A DNA stretch of 64,000 bases from Effrenium voratum (taxonomy: Eukaryota; Sar; Dinophyceae; Suessiales; Symbiodiniaceae): contig CAUJNA010001624.1 of NCBI GenBank assembly GCA_963377175.1, forward strand, positions 585,001-649,000, read 5' to 3'. The position numbers and the translations under genes are program-made. Below, one piece after another: positions 30,184 through 38,838 of the stretch (its first letter is position 1; the number at the start of each line of letters is the position of its first letter). The notes under the pieces were generated by a model. The model searched no databases, was not told the origin of the DNA, and saw only the letters and a program-made list of their open reading frames with translations.

Positions 30184-30432
30184 CACACACACACAAACCA
30201 ACAGAAAAATGCAACCGCGCGCACGCATGCACGCACATATGCACGCAACAGCTGCTTGGGCACGTGCCCTGCGCGCAAGTTGCTCTGCACAAGTGCTTTG
30301 TGCAACTTGCTCTGCGCAAGTTGCGCAAAGTGCTCCGTGCAAGTTGCTCTGCGCGAGTTACGCTGCGGAAGTTGCTCTGCAAGTTGCTCTGCGCAAGCTG
30401 CTCTGCGCAAGCTGCTCTGCGCAAGCTGCTCT
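30184..30432. repeat. Repeat D, copy 2
   Basis: Second copy of 29226-29485, again joined to its neighbour through a (CA)n tract. Confidence 0.8.
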
Positions 30433-30469
30433 CCTGGCAACAATCAGCACAGCAAAACAAACACCAGCA

Positions 30470-30830
30470 AAACTCTCCAGATTTCGATCCTGGCCTGTGG
30501 CCTGGCCTGTGGGCACAGCTTCTCCACGACAGCGGCAGCTAGGTCTGCCTTGGTCACGTTGCTGCCTGCGACCCATTGGCGCACATCCAGCCGTCGGGCG
30601 AGTGCGCGAAGTTGGGGTTGGGCTTTGGCCGCCATCTCTTGCTGCAGCCACGCTTTGCCATGCTGGGCCGCGCCAGCCTGAAGCCTAGCTACTTCGAGCT
30701 CCATGACTTCTGTTTGAGCCAAATCTCGATGATCATCCGCAAGGTGCCACATAACAACCAGCCGTGTGCGCCATGCCCGTAAATAAGCCGTGTGCGCCAT
30801 GCTCCCCGCAACTTCTTTCATGATGAGAAC
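30470..30830 (-). CDS. Possible coding fragment, helical, SAP-like end
   Basis: The minus-strand frame reads MKEVAGSMAHTAYLRAWRTR, LVVMWHLADDHRDLAQTEVM, ELEVARLQAGAAQHGKAW, LALARRLD-type sequence and VAGSNVTKADLAAAVVEKLC. The end resembles a SAP-type motif (L..L...G.....-TKADLA..L). The start at 30823 is uncertain and the frame runs on into minisatellite. Probably a fragment of a gene or retroelement. Confidence 0.35.
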
Positions 30831-30917
30831 TCCTTGCGTCAAACTCCTACAGGGTGAGTGGCCTGAAAGCATAACTCCCCACGATGTGCGGCAAACTTGT
30901 TTAACCCCGGCCTGGCA

Positions 30918-31606
30918 CATGCGCAAGTTGCTCTGCGCAAGTTGCTTTGCGCAAGTTGCTCTGTGCGAGTTGCAGTGTGTGCAAGTTGGCGCGAGACAGC
31001 ACCAGGCAAGGTGCTCTGCGCAAACTGGTCGGTGCAAGTTGGTCTGCGCAAGTTGCTCTACGCAAGTTGCACTAAGTTGCTCTGCGCAAGTTGCTCCGCG
31101 CAAGTTGCTCCGGCAAGTTGGTCCCTGCAAGTGGCTCCCTGCACGTTGCTCTGTGCGAGTTGCAATATGTGCAAGTTGGCGCGAGACAGCACCAGGCAAG
31201 GTGCTCTGCGCAAACTGGTCGGTGCAAGTTGGTCTGCGCAAGTTGCTCTACGCAAGTTGCACTGTGCAAGTTGCTCTGCGCAAGTTGCTCCGCGCAAGTT
31301 GCTCCGGCAAGTTGGTCCCTGCAAGTGGCTCCCTGCAAGTTGCTCTGTGCAAATTGCGCTCCCTGCAAGTTGCTCTGTGCAAGCTGCTCTGTGCAAGTTG
31401 CTCTGTGCAAGTTGCTCTGCGTAAGTTGCTCTGCGCAAGTTGTGCAAATTGCGCTCCCTGCAAGTTGCTCTGTGCAAGCTGCTCTGTGCAAGTTGCTCTG
31501 TGCAAGTTGCTCTGCGTAAGTTGCTCTGCGCAAGTTGCTCTAGGCAAGGCGCTCTGCGCAAACTGGTCGGTGCAAGTTGGTCTGCGCAAGTTGCTTTAAA
31601 ATGCAA
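30918..31606. repeat. 14-bp minisatellite (GCAAGTTGCTCTGC)
   Basis: Tens of copies of a 14-bp unit with variants, organised into higher-order duplications: a segment containing GTTGGCGCGAGACAGCACCA recurs at about 30985 and 31175, and TTGCGCTCCCTGCAAGTTGC recurs at about 31355 and 31450. Since 14 is not a multiple of 3 and the unit lacks stops, all frames are open with a 14-residue period. Confidence 0.9.
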
Positions 31607-31619
31607 GTTGCGTCTTGCG

Positions 31620-31715
31620 ACGCCCGCCCGCGGACCAGGGAGGAATCGAACCCACGACCGGCCGACCCGGGAGCAGGCGCGCGAACCACGAGACAACTCC
31701 CGAGGACCAGTTCGA
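31620..31715 (-). repeat. tRNA-like SINE relic, copy 2
   Basis: On the minus strand, GTTGTCTCGTGGTTCGCGCG (A-box-like) and CGTGGGTTCGATTCCTCCC (a canonical-looking B box/T-loop) at tRNA spacing. It is clearly related to 29620-29705 (shared TTGTCTCGTGGTT, GCGATT/GATTCC-type T loop, CTGGTCCGC end). It sits between the 14-bp and 73-bp arrays. Confidence 0.6.
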
Positions 31716-31734
31716 ACAACAAAAAGTCGCAAAA

Positions 31735-32585
31735 AACCTGAGTTTTTGCACCTCGACCACGCCGATCCCCGCAGAGGGTTGCGCGGGCACCGCAGAAATC
31801 GCAAAAAACCATGGGTTTTTGCACCTCGACCACGCCGATCCCCGCAGAGGGTTGCGCGAGCACCGCAGAAATCGCAAAAAACCTCGAGTTTTTGCACCTC
31901 GACCACGCCGATCCCCGCAGAGGGTCGCGCGAGCACCGCAGAAATCGCAAAAAACCATGGGTTTTTGCACCTCGACCACGCCGATCCCCGCAGAGGGTCG
32001 CGCGAGCACCGCAGAAATCGCAAAAAACCATGGGTTTTTGCACCTCGACCACGCCGATCCCCGCAGAGGGTCGCGCGAGCAGCGCAGAAATCGCAAAAAA
32101 CCATGGGTTTTTGCACCTCGACCACGCCGATCCCCGCAGAGGGTCGCGCGAGCAGGTTAGAAATCGCAAAAAACCATGGGTTTTTGCACCTCGACCACGC
32201 CGATCCCCGCAGAGGGTCGCGCGAGCAGCGCAGAAATCGCAAAAAACCATGGGTTTTTGCACCTCGACCACGCCGATCCCCGCAGAGGGTTGCGCGGGAA
32301 CTTGAGAAATCGCAAAAAACCATGGGTTTTTGCACCTCGACCACGCCGATCCCCGCAGAGGGTCGCGCGAGCACCGCAGAAATCGCAAAAAACCATGGGT
32401 TTTTGCACCTCGACCACGCCGATCCCCGCAGAGGGTCGCGCGAGCAGCGCAGAAATCGCAAAAAAACCATGGGTTTTTGCACCTCGACCACGCCGATCCC
32501 CGCAGAGGGTCGCGCGAGCATTTAGAAATCGCAAAAAACCATGGGTTTTTGCACCTCGACCACGCCGATCCCCGCAGAGGGTCGA
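31735..32585. repeat. 73-bp satellite array, about 12 units
   Basis: Units start at 31738, 31811, 31884, 31957 and so on every 73 bp, up to 32542. Each contains AAAAACCATGGGTTTTT, a 7-bp stem hairpin, and GCACCTCGACCACGCCGATC. The most variable site follows CGCGCGAGC (ACCGC, AGCGC, AGGTT, ATTT). Because 73 leaves remainder 1 on division by 3, each open frame repeats every 73 residues; the long ORFs here are artefacts. Confidence 0.95.
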
Positions 32586-32637
32586 TTTTCGTGTAGTGTC
32601 GTCGGCACTACCCCGCCGCCCTAAGAAGAGATTTTAA

Positions 32638-32835
32638 CTCCTCGCAAGTCAATTGCACTTGACTCCTTGCACTTGCAACTTGCACTCGACTCCTTACACT
32701 TGCAACTTGCACTTGACTCCATGCACTTGCAACTTGCACTTGACTCCATGCACTTGCAACTTGCACCTGGCTCCTTGCACTTGCAGCTTGCACTTGACTC
32801 CTTGCACTTGCAACTTGCACTTGACTCCATGCGCA
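32638..32835. repeat. ~27-bp minisatellite (CACTTGCAACTTGCACTTGA)
   Basis: About seven units of CACTTGCAACTTGCACTTGA plus CTCC(A/T)TG. It grades into the 13-bp array. Confidence 0.85.
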
Positions 32836-32846
32836 GCTCGCAATGA

Positions 32847-33272
32847 CTCTCATGACTCCTTGCAATGACTCCTTGCAATGACTTCTTGCAATGACTCCTT
32901 GCAATGACTCCTTGCAATGACTCCTTGCAATGACTCCTTGCAATGACTCCTTGCAATGACTCCTTGCAATGACTCCTTGCAATGACTCCTTGCAATGACT
33001 CCTTGCAATGACTCCTTGCAATGACTCCTTGCAATGACTCCTTGCAATGACTCCTTGCAATGACTCCTTGCAATGACTCCTTGCAATGACTCCTTGCAAC
33101 TCCTTGCAATGACTCCTTGCAATGACTCCTTGCAATGACTCCTTGCAATGACTCCTTGCAATGACTCCTTGCAATGACTCCTTGCAATGACTCCTTGCAA
33201 TGACTCCTTGCAATGACTCCTTGCAATGACTCCTTGCAATGACTCCTTGCAATGACTCCTTGCATTGACTTT
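32847..33272. repeat. 13-bp minisatellite (TGACTCCTTGCAA)
   Basis: About 32 nearly perfect copies of TGACTCCTTGCAA with one unit shortened near 33098. The homogeneity indicates recent expansion. Frames over it (Met-Gln-Gly-Val-Ile-Ala-Arg-Ser-His polymers) are artefacts. Confidence 0.95.
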
Positions 33273-33934
33273 CATGATGATGATTCCTTGCAATGACACC
33301 TTGTAATGACTCTCATGAGAACAACTCAAGTGAACCCAGCGGAAGAACCCTTCGCCATGCTTTCGGGAAAACAAATAGTGGTAGATTCCCTTTAAAACCA
33401 ACAAGGAAAACAATAATTAATAATACACAATAATAATTTCAGCAAATGCACGGTTCTCCCTTGAGGATGGGTGCTTGCGTTCTGCTCTCGCAAAACCTCG
33501 GCCCGGTGCTGCTTGCACCTCGACCAGTGGTGCCTGGGGCAAAGGAAACACGCGACGTCCCCCCCCAACTCAAAACGAGAAACAAAAAGCTCAACCGTTG
33601 GAGGGGGTCAACGGAACTGCCGAATTGACTGGCCAGGGCAAATGTTCAACCTTGTGGACCTTCACTCAAATTATCGGGATGCATGCAAACCAAAAATCAA
33701 CGTGAACATCTCAACAGGCACTCTCCTTCAAATCAGCATGGGTACTCCAGACGTGGAACTCGCAGATGAACACCGAAAACCATCAAGAGGCAAGTCAAGA
33801 AATCCCCCCAAGATCTCACTTCTTCAGTGGATGTGGCCATAAAAAGTGCAAACTTTTCGTTCACCACAAAAATGGTCCAAACCCCAAAAGTGACCAAAGT
33901 AGAGGAACTCGGGGAGTGAGAGATTGAGACCCAC
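33273..33934. other. Mostly non-coding; one possible exon near 33490-33545
   Basis: On the minus strand CCCCAG is followed by a short open GC-rich stretch (RHHWSRCKQHRAEVLREQ) that could be an exon, but the frame is ambiguous. An element with a GTGAGAGATTGAG-type end lies at 33830-33930. Confidence 0.3.
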
Positions 33935-33980
33935 AGGATCTCGCCTCTTCGTCCATGGCTCGCTGGAAGACCTCGTAGTC
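33935..33980 (-). CDS. Short exon (DYEVFQRAMDEEARS)
   Basis: On the minus strand, acceptor ATAGCCAG (AG at 33981-33982) is followed by DYEVFQRAMDEEARS and a GT donor at 33933-33934. It may belong with the PPR-like exon upstream. Confidence 0.4.
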
Positions 33981-34174
33981 CTGGCTATGATTTGACTCGC
34001 CCAGATTCTACCCCAGGCAACCCCCAAGCGGTCGGTTGCAAAGAAACAGCCACCGTGGTTGAGTTTGACCAACCAAAGAAACAGTCAAGATACTTACCAC
34101 GGGTTCTCTGGGTTCTCTGTTTGACCAACCCGAGATCCCCAGTTTGACCAATCCCGGTTTGATCTCGGGTTCTC

Positions 34175-34304
34175 TGTTCCAAACAGCTACGACTCTTTCC
34201 ACAACGTGGATGAAAGCTTTGATCCCCGGCTGTGCGTCAAAACAAGAAACCACGATGGTCGGCCTGAGGCTGGACAGCCAAAGCTCCGCCTTATTGGGGG
34301 CTCC
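34175..34304 (-). CDS. Exon of a PPR-like protein
   Basis: A strong acceptor on the minus strand (GTATCTTTTTCAG, AG at 34305-34306) opens GAPNKAELWLSSLRPTIVVS, CFDAQPGIKAFIHVVERVVA, VWN. In PPR arrays the usual pattern is G-x-x-x-K-A-E-x-W-L-x-x-M followed by P-x-V-V-S-[YF]-x-x-x-I; GAPNKAELWLSSL and PTIVVSCFDA fit this. PPR proteins act in organelle RNA processing and are very numerous in dinoflagellates. The rest of the gene is not resolved. The exon ends near 34175 with a possible GA donor (GAGAACC). Confidence 0.5.
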
Positions 34305-34389
34305 CTGAAAAAGATACGTATATCGAAAGACACAAATGGGTATGCGTGAAATTGGCGTGGGAGGGGTGGGGCCGACGTTGCACTTCAAC

Positions 34390-35017
34390 CAGCTACATTG
34401 TGATGTACAAGTATGAGTCGGGGTTCTCTCTTGTCGATGGCTCTGTTTCGATGTTGTTGCGGGTTAAGTCCAAATTTGCCATGTCTTTATGTTTGTCCCA
34501 AATATAGGAGAATGTCCCAACACATTATGGATTTGAACTTACAAGATCACAAGAGTCGGGAACAAAATCAGTTGCTAGCACATGGGTGTCTTGAGTGGGT
34601 CGGCATATTTGAGACAAGCTCAAAATCCCGATGCCTTCTTGGACTCTGGATCCCGTCCTTCACAGCCGACTCCGCCGACTCCGCCTGCGAGTTTCCTAGA
34701 GTTTCCTTGCCCAGTGCTTTGCGCATCAAAGATCTCCCAACCACATACGCTCAGACTTGGGATTTAGCCTTGAGGGGGTATCCAGGAGTCTGGTGAAAAC
34801 CTTGGAAGAGGACTTATCCCCTGGTGGATACCTTGCCAGACAAATGGAGGTGGGCTCCTGAACGAAAAGATTCCTCTATAACAGTTCCTTGAGTTTCGAG
34901 TCTGAATCCACAAGAGAGTGCGAGGAAAATATGGTGGAACCCGGACGCAACATCTGAACACTTCACACACTTGGATGGCCATAGTCCACTTGGCACGTCT
35001 TGCCCAAAACAAACCAC
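34390..35017. other. Non-coding, nothing recognised
   Basis: No supported exon; CGACTCCGC duplicated near 34670. Confidence 0.3.
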
Positions 35018-35109
35018 CCCAGAGGGTTCCTTGGTACCTCCTCAGGATGGCTTTTGGGGGGCCAAAAGGTGTCTAAGTACCTCCTTAGAAGGTACTTGGA
35101 CCCTCTGGG
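35018..35109. mobile_element. MITE family 1 (CCCAGAGGGTCC), copy 1
   Basis: Terminal inverted repeat CCCAGAGGG(T/A)TCC...GGACCCTCTGGG with a sub-terminal CTTGGTACCTCCT/AGAAGGTACTTGG palindrome and a central GGCTTTTGGGG. Length about 92 bp. Six copies in the window, in both orientations. Confidence 0.85.
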
Positions 35110-35987
35110 CACCCCAAAAAAGGGCAGCACCAGCCCTGCACCTCTAGCCTTGACCAAACACAAACGCCTCCGATGTCGTGCGGTTTTCGCCAGCCCCGCC
35201 TGCGACAGCCTGGCGTGGGCATTGCGGCGGCACGTTGCAAGTGTTTCTCCACAGTCGAGCCTGCGCCACTGGATGTGTTAAAGCAACAGTCTCAAAATGA
35301 TACTCTAAAAATGTGGGTTTAAAAGGAATCATGTTTTTAGTAGTTGTGACAACCCTCAAAATGTTGGCTTTAAGGGACTCGGCACTAGCACCAGTGGTTT
35401 TGCGGGAAGGATTCTCTTAACATTTAAGTTGGAACTTTGCAGAAACCGTTTTGTGTTTTTGTCCCGTTTTCTCGCTTTAACCCGGTTTTCCCGACGCATC
35501 TGAGGCTGCCTCAGAATAGATGTCAACTTCGGAAGGTACTGGGCCTTCCCCGCTGGTTCAGCGATGCTTGCTCCTCCTGCTCAGCGACTCTTGAAGGAAA
35601 AGGACACCCATTTTGGGATTAGCATTTTTTGGGGCAGAACTCACCAAACGAAAAGAGTCCCACTGCAAAACTGGGCCCTACTAGCAGCTCCTGCAAGAGG
35701 GGAAATCAAGGTTTAGTTGGCTCCGCTTTTGGTTGGTTGGTCGGGAGAAAGAGATAAGGCGCGTCCATCTAAATCCCAACACTGAACATCACAGTACTCC
35801 CCACACACGCGCGTTGTACCATTTGAGTTGGAAAGCCCTTTGAATAGCAATGAGTCCATTTTCCCGAAGAGGTTTAGGTTTCATTTACGCTCATCGTTGT
35901 GAGTATCTCTCAGATCAACCTTGGCACTTGGGTGAGTCGCTGCTTGTGAACCTTTTTCGCGGAGTCAAAGAGAAATCGTCAAGGACA
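35110..35987. other. Mostly non-coding; weak exon candidate 35160-35275
   Basis: A GC-rich minus-strand stretch at 35160-35275 (ARLWRNTCNVPPQCPRQAV) is exon-sized but lacks convincing borders. Nothing else seen. Confidence 0.25.
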
Positions 35988-36130
35988 TGGCTGTGGTGGT
36001 CAAAACCGATTTGGATCCCATTTTGGGGGATTGGTGAATTCACCACCCATTTTAGTCGACATTTTAGTGGTTGGATTGAATCGGATGTTCACTGGGGGCT
36101 AACCGGGCTTTGGATTTTGACCCATGGCCA
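35988..36130. mobile_element. MITE family 3 (TGGCCATGGGTCAAAA), copy 1
   Basis: The ends are TGGCTGTGGTGGTCAAAA and TTTTGACCCATGGCCA, with interior TGGATCCCATTTTGGGG, GAATTCACCACCCATTTTAG and TGTTCACTGGGGGCTAAC. It lies in inverted orientation to the next copy 200 bp away. Confidence 0.8.
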
Positions 36131-36333
36131 CATCGGACCTTTGGTCTGCCTCCCATTGGACCGTGGACGCTCCCCATGGACCCGCACCGAAGGTCTGCGC
36201 CTACCAACCTATCGGGAGTGACCATGGGGGAATGGTGCAGGTGCCTGAAAGATAAACACTTCCTCTCGAAGCGGCTATTTCTCTGTCATGGGAGGAGGAT
36301 AACCCAAGGGCCGTAGCTCATCTTTCAGGCATG

Positions 36334-36455
36334 TGGCCATGGGTCAAAATCCCAGTTAGCCCCCAGTGAACATCAACCAATCCCCGATAAAATCCCGACT
36401 AAAATGGGTGGTGCGACTACCCCAAAATGGTACCATTGGTTTTGACCCACAGCCA
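36334..36455. mobile_element. MITE family 3, copy 2
   Basis: TGGCCATGGGTCAAAATCCC ... TGGTTTTGACCCACAGCCA. With copy 1 it forms a roughly 470-bp inverted pair. The 200 bp between them carries its own short inverted repeat (TGCCTGAAAGATA / CATCTTTCAGGCA). Confidence 0.8.
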
Positions 36456-36554
36456 TAAAGTTACATTGGCGGCAACTGAGTCCAAATGTGTGGCAGCCGA
36501 GGCTTCAGGCAAGAACAGATTGCGAAGATATGATATCTGTTTTGCCGACCTCAC

Positions 36555-36617
36555 CAAATTTGGAGGACCGCGCCTGAAGCGATTCCAGCCGCTGCCAGGC
36601 ACCGCCAGCGAGGTCTC
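36555..36617 (-). CDS. Short exon (GAWQRLESLQARSSKF)
   Basis: On the minus strand, AG (36618-36619) then a 63-bp open stretch to a GT donor (36553-36554). The frame DLAGGAWQRLESLQARSSKF has the most protein-like composition. Host gene unknown. Confidence 0.4.
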
Positions 36618-37470
36618 CTGTCGGGAGGCCACAGGTCGACAAACACAAACTCATCCCCTGATGTCTTGCTGATCCTGGGAAAAGGCACACACAGCGAGCA
36701 AGAGCAAGCCAAAAACAAAGTACCAAGTCCAACAAAAACACGCGGGTTCCCTAGATGCGGTTCCGTGGCTTTCAGCTTTTCGCCGAAAACAACAGGTGCT
36801 TGTTCAGCAAGGCCAAAAAATATGTTTTATCCAAAACGATCCCAGGCTTGATATAAGACACCCAACCGCTAACAATCAACGGGATCGGGCCCAAGCGGGC
36901 CCTTTACTTTACATATATGAAGGATCCATACAACTTGTCTTGGAAAAGATCCCGCACTGCTCCCGCACTAAGAAATCATCTGCAGGAAAACATCCGAATA
37001 CGTGCGCAACAAATCCTCTGGGTGGGTGGGTGTTTAGCTTGTAGATCTTCATCCAGGAAATCTGGACTTGGATGTTCAACCTACTTTGTAAGCACGCGGA
37101 GTGAGCGAAACCCCGCAAACAAACAGAAACTAGCCACCATGGGGACAGGATCTGGGAAACATCAAGACGGCTTTCGTCATAGTTGGTGCTTCTTACCATG
37201 TCCAAGCCAAGGGATGTGCAAATGGAAAGCCATTGAAAACCGGGCCTGTGCCCTCACACCCAGATGTGCTTGCTTGTCTCCACACACGGCCCAAAGCTCA
37301 TTTCTTGTCCCTAACCAGAGTTCAACCAGTTTTATTGGTATGTCTCACGACAGGGAAACCGACACTTGTGCTTTTTTCTTTAAATCGCACCAAACCCTTC
37401 GTCCCCTCCAAAAATGGCACACCCATGCTCGCCCCTCTCCTCTGGACTCAGCTGGCCGGCCCGGCGCGAC

Positions 37471-37529
37471 ACCTGTCAGCTGTCCGGAGCACTCAAAGCC
37501 CCGCGCGCCCGGCGGAAGCCCCCAAGCCG
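37471..37529 (-). CDS. Short exon (LPPGARGFECSGQLT)
   Basis: On the minus strand, acceptor TTGCAG (AG at 37530-37531) and donor GT at 37469-37470. The open frame AWGLPPGARGFECSGQLT is GC-rich within AT-richer surroundings. A different frame would end at a stop. Confidence 0.35.
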
Positions 37530-37531
37530 CT

Positions 37532-38609
37532 GCAATTCAGAGAACCTTACAGGGGGTTCCTTGCAAAGGATGAAAAGTGCGCTATCAGGTTCCATGTGAA
37601 TTTCTGTGTACCCCCCCTCCACACCAACAACAAGCAAACACAAAACCCAACAAGCCGTTCGCAGAAAACAAGATTCCTCTGGTGGATTTCCGTGCTCCAT
37701 GTCAAGTAGGAGGGTAGCTCCCTTCCAACAATAGAAGTGGACTCTTGGCCCGTACAAACTGGGGCACCCCAAAATGGTGCCTTTCCATCCAACCAATCAA
37801 AAAAGGGTACCTTGAAAACTGACCCACACATACATGGCATCTTCATCTGCATAGTGTTGCTCTTCTCTTTTCTGGTCTGTTCATCACAGTAGCTTCAAGC
37901 TGCCCTGAAAGCAGGCGCTGTGAGTGGAAGCAGCGGAGTTGGGCCATCTCGAATGTCCAAAGCGATGCCGTTTAGCATGTTGTGCTTTCTTTCAAATGGG
38001 TCTATCGCTGGCTGGGTCATTTCAACGAACTATGCCACAACCCCTCGCCCTGTGACAAAGCTTCGCCGCAGACGTCTGGAAATGGCGGAGTGACCGCGTG
38101 GATGTGAGAATCTCCCTGAACAAGCTCAAAATCAAAGGGAAGTAGTGCGCTGGATACATGCACACAATGGTTGATGTACCCCTGCCCAATCGGAGTACTT
38201 TACAGCGCTGAGCGCTTTTCTTTGTGCTCTTCGTGACACAAATGTGACTTGGCCTACATCTGCAGTAAACTGAACAGTATGTTCTGATGCTGCTCTGACT
38301 ACATTGCGTCTGCCCTACAGTATACATCAGAATACAACATGTTTGGAGGGCGAGAAAAGGGTTTGAAACGAATGAAACGGAACTCTTTGGTGAGTTGACA
38401 ATGTTTGCTGGGCAGCAAAAAGGAATCGAGCAGAATCCACTGAACAACTACCGTGCAACACCTACCATGTCCCAAGCCAGCCGAGTCCCCTTTTTTTGTT
38501 CACCCCACTGAACAACTAGAACATAACTCCTTCTCAGAGTTCCTGCAATGGAAATCGCCCTTGGCTCCCTTTTCGCGGATCTAAGGATATTTTTGGGTAG
38601 CGCATTGAA
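37532..38609. other. Region 3' of the hydrolase gene, no gene seen
   Basis: No supported exon or element; 3' UTR and intergenic DNA of the hydrolase gene would fall here. Confidence 0.3.
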
Positions 38610-38726
38610 CTAGGTTCTCCAGTAGAGAGGATAGAATAAGGGTACCCTTTTGTCTGTAGTTTATTTTGGTAGGGGAACCCTCCCGCAAAAAAGAAACGGT
38701 AAAAGGGCACTACTGAAAAAACCTAG
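38610..38726. mobile_element. MITE family 2 (CTAGGTCC), copy 2
   Basis: CTAGGTTCTCCAGTAGAGAG ... ACTACTGAAAAAACCTAG; contains AGAATAAGGGTACCCTTTTG and GTAGTTTATTTTGGTAGGGG. It lies 29 bp beyond the stop codon of the hydrolase gene, so it would be in the 3' UTR. Confidence 0.8.
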
Positions 38727-38754
38727 TAAAGGTAAATTCCATTAATCCGGGAGG

Positions 38755-38838
38755 TCACTCCACAAAGGTCTGCTCGAGTGCTTTAAGCAATCCCGGCAGG
38801 TCGTCCACATGGACATTGTGCCCCGCGTCCAGCGTCAC
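38755..38838 (-). CDS. ABHD11-like gene, exon 10 (stop)
   Basis: Acceptor CTTTGCCAG (38839-38840), then [20 protein letters not shown] and LEQTFVE, stop TGA at 38755-38757. It carries the catalytic His in AGHNVH. Confidence 0.85.
   Translation of the reverse strand: MTLDAGHNVHVDDLPGLLKALEQTFVE

Noticed and set aside
29096..30688. Open frame of 530 codons on the plus strand
   Set aside because: It runs through repeats A, D and a tRNA-like relic, and its residues mirror the 14-bp unit and CA tract. Not a gene.
30700..30735. Spliced-leader relic (TTTGAGCCAAAT)
   Set aside because: It only loosely matches the reverse complement of the leader end (CTTGAGCCAAAATGG) and has no tandem copy; chance is likely.
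31072..31606. Pentapeptide-repeat-like translations (AQSNLRRATCAEQL)
   Set aside because: The period is 14 residues from a 14-bp DNA unit, not five; no start and no conserved A(D/N)Lxx register.
31058..32521. Open frames of about 280-490 codons on both strands
   Set aside because: Produced by the 14-bp and 73-bp arrays, which lack stops; the 'protein' repeats every 73 residues.
31735..32585. CRISPR-like regular array
   Set aside because: Units are contiguous and nearly identical, with no unique spacers, in eukaryotic DNA.
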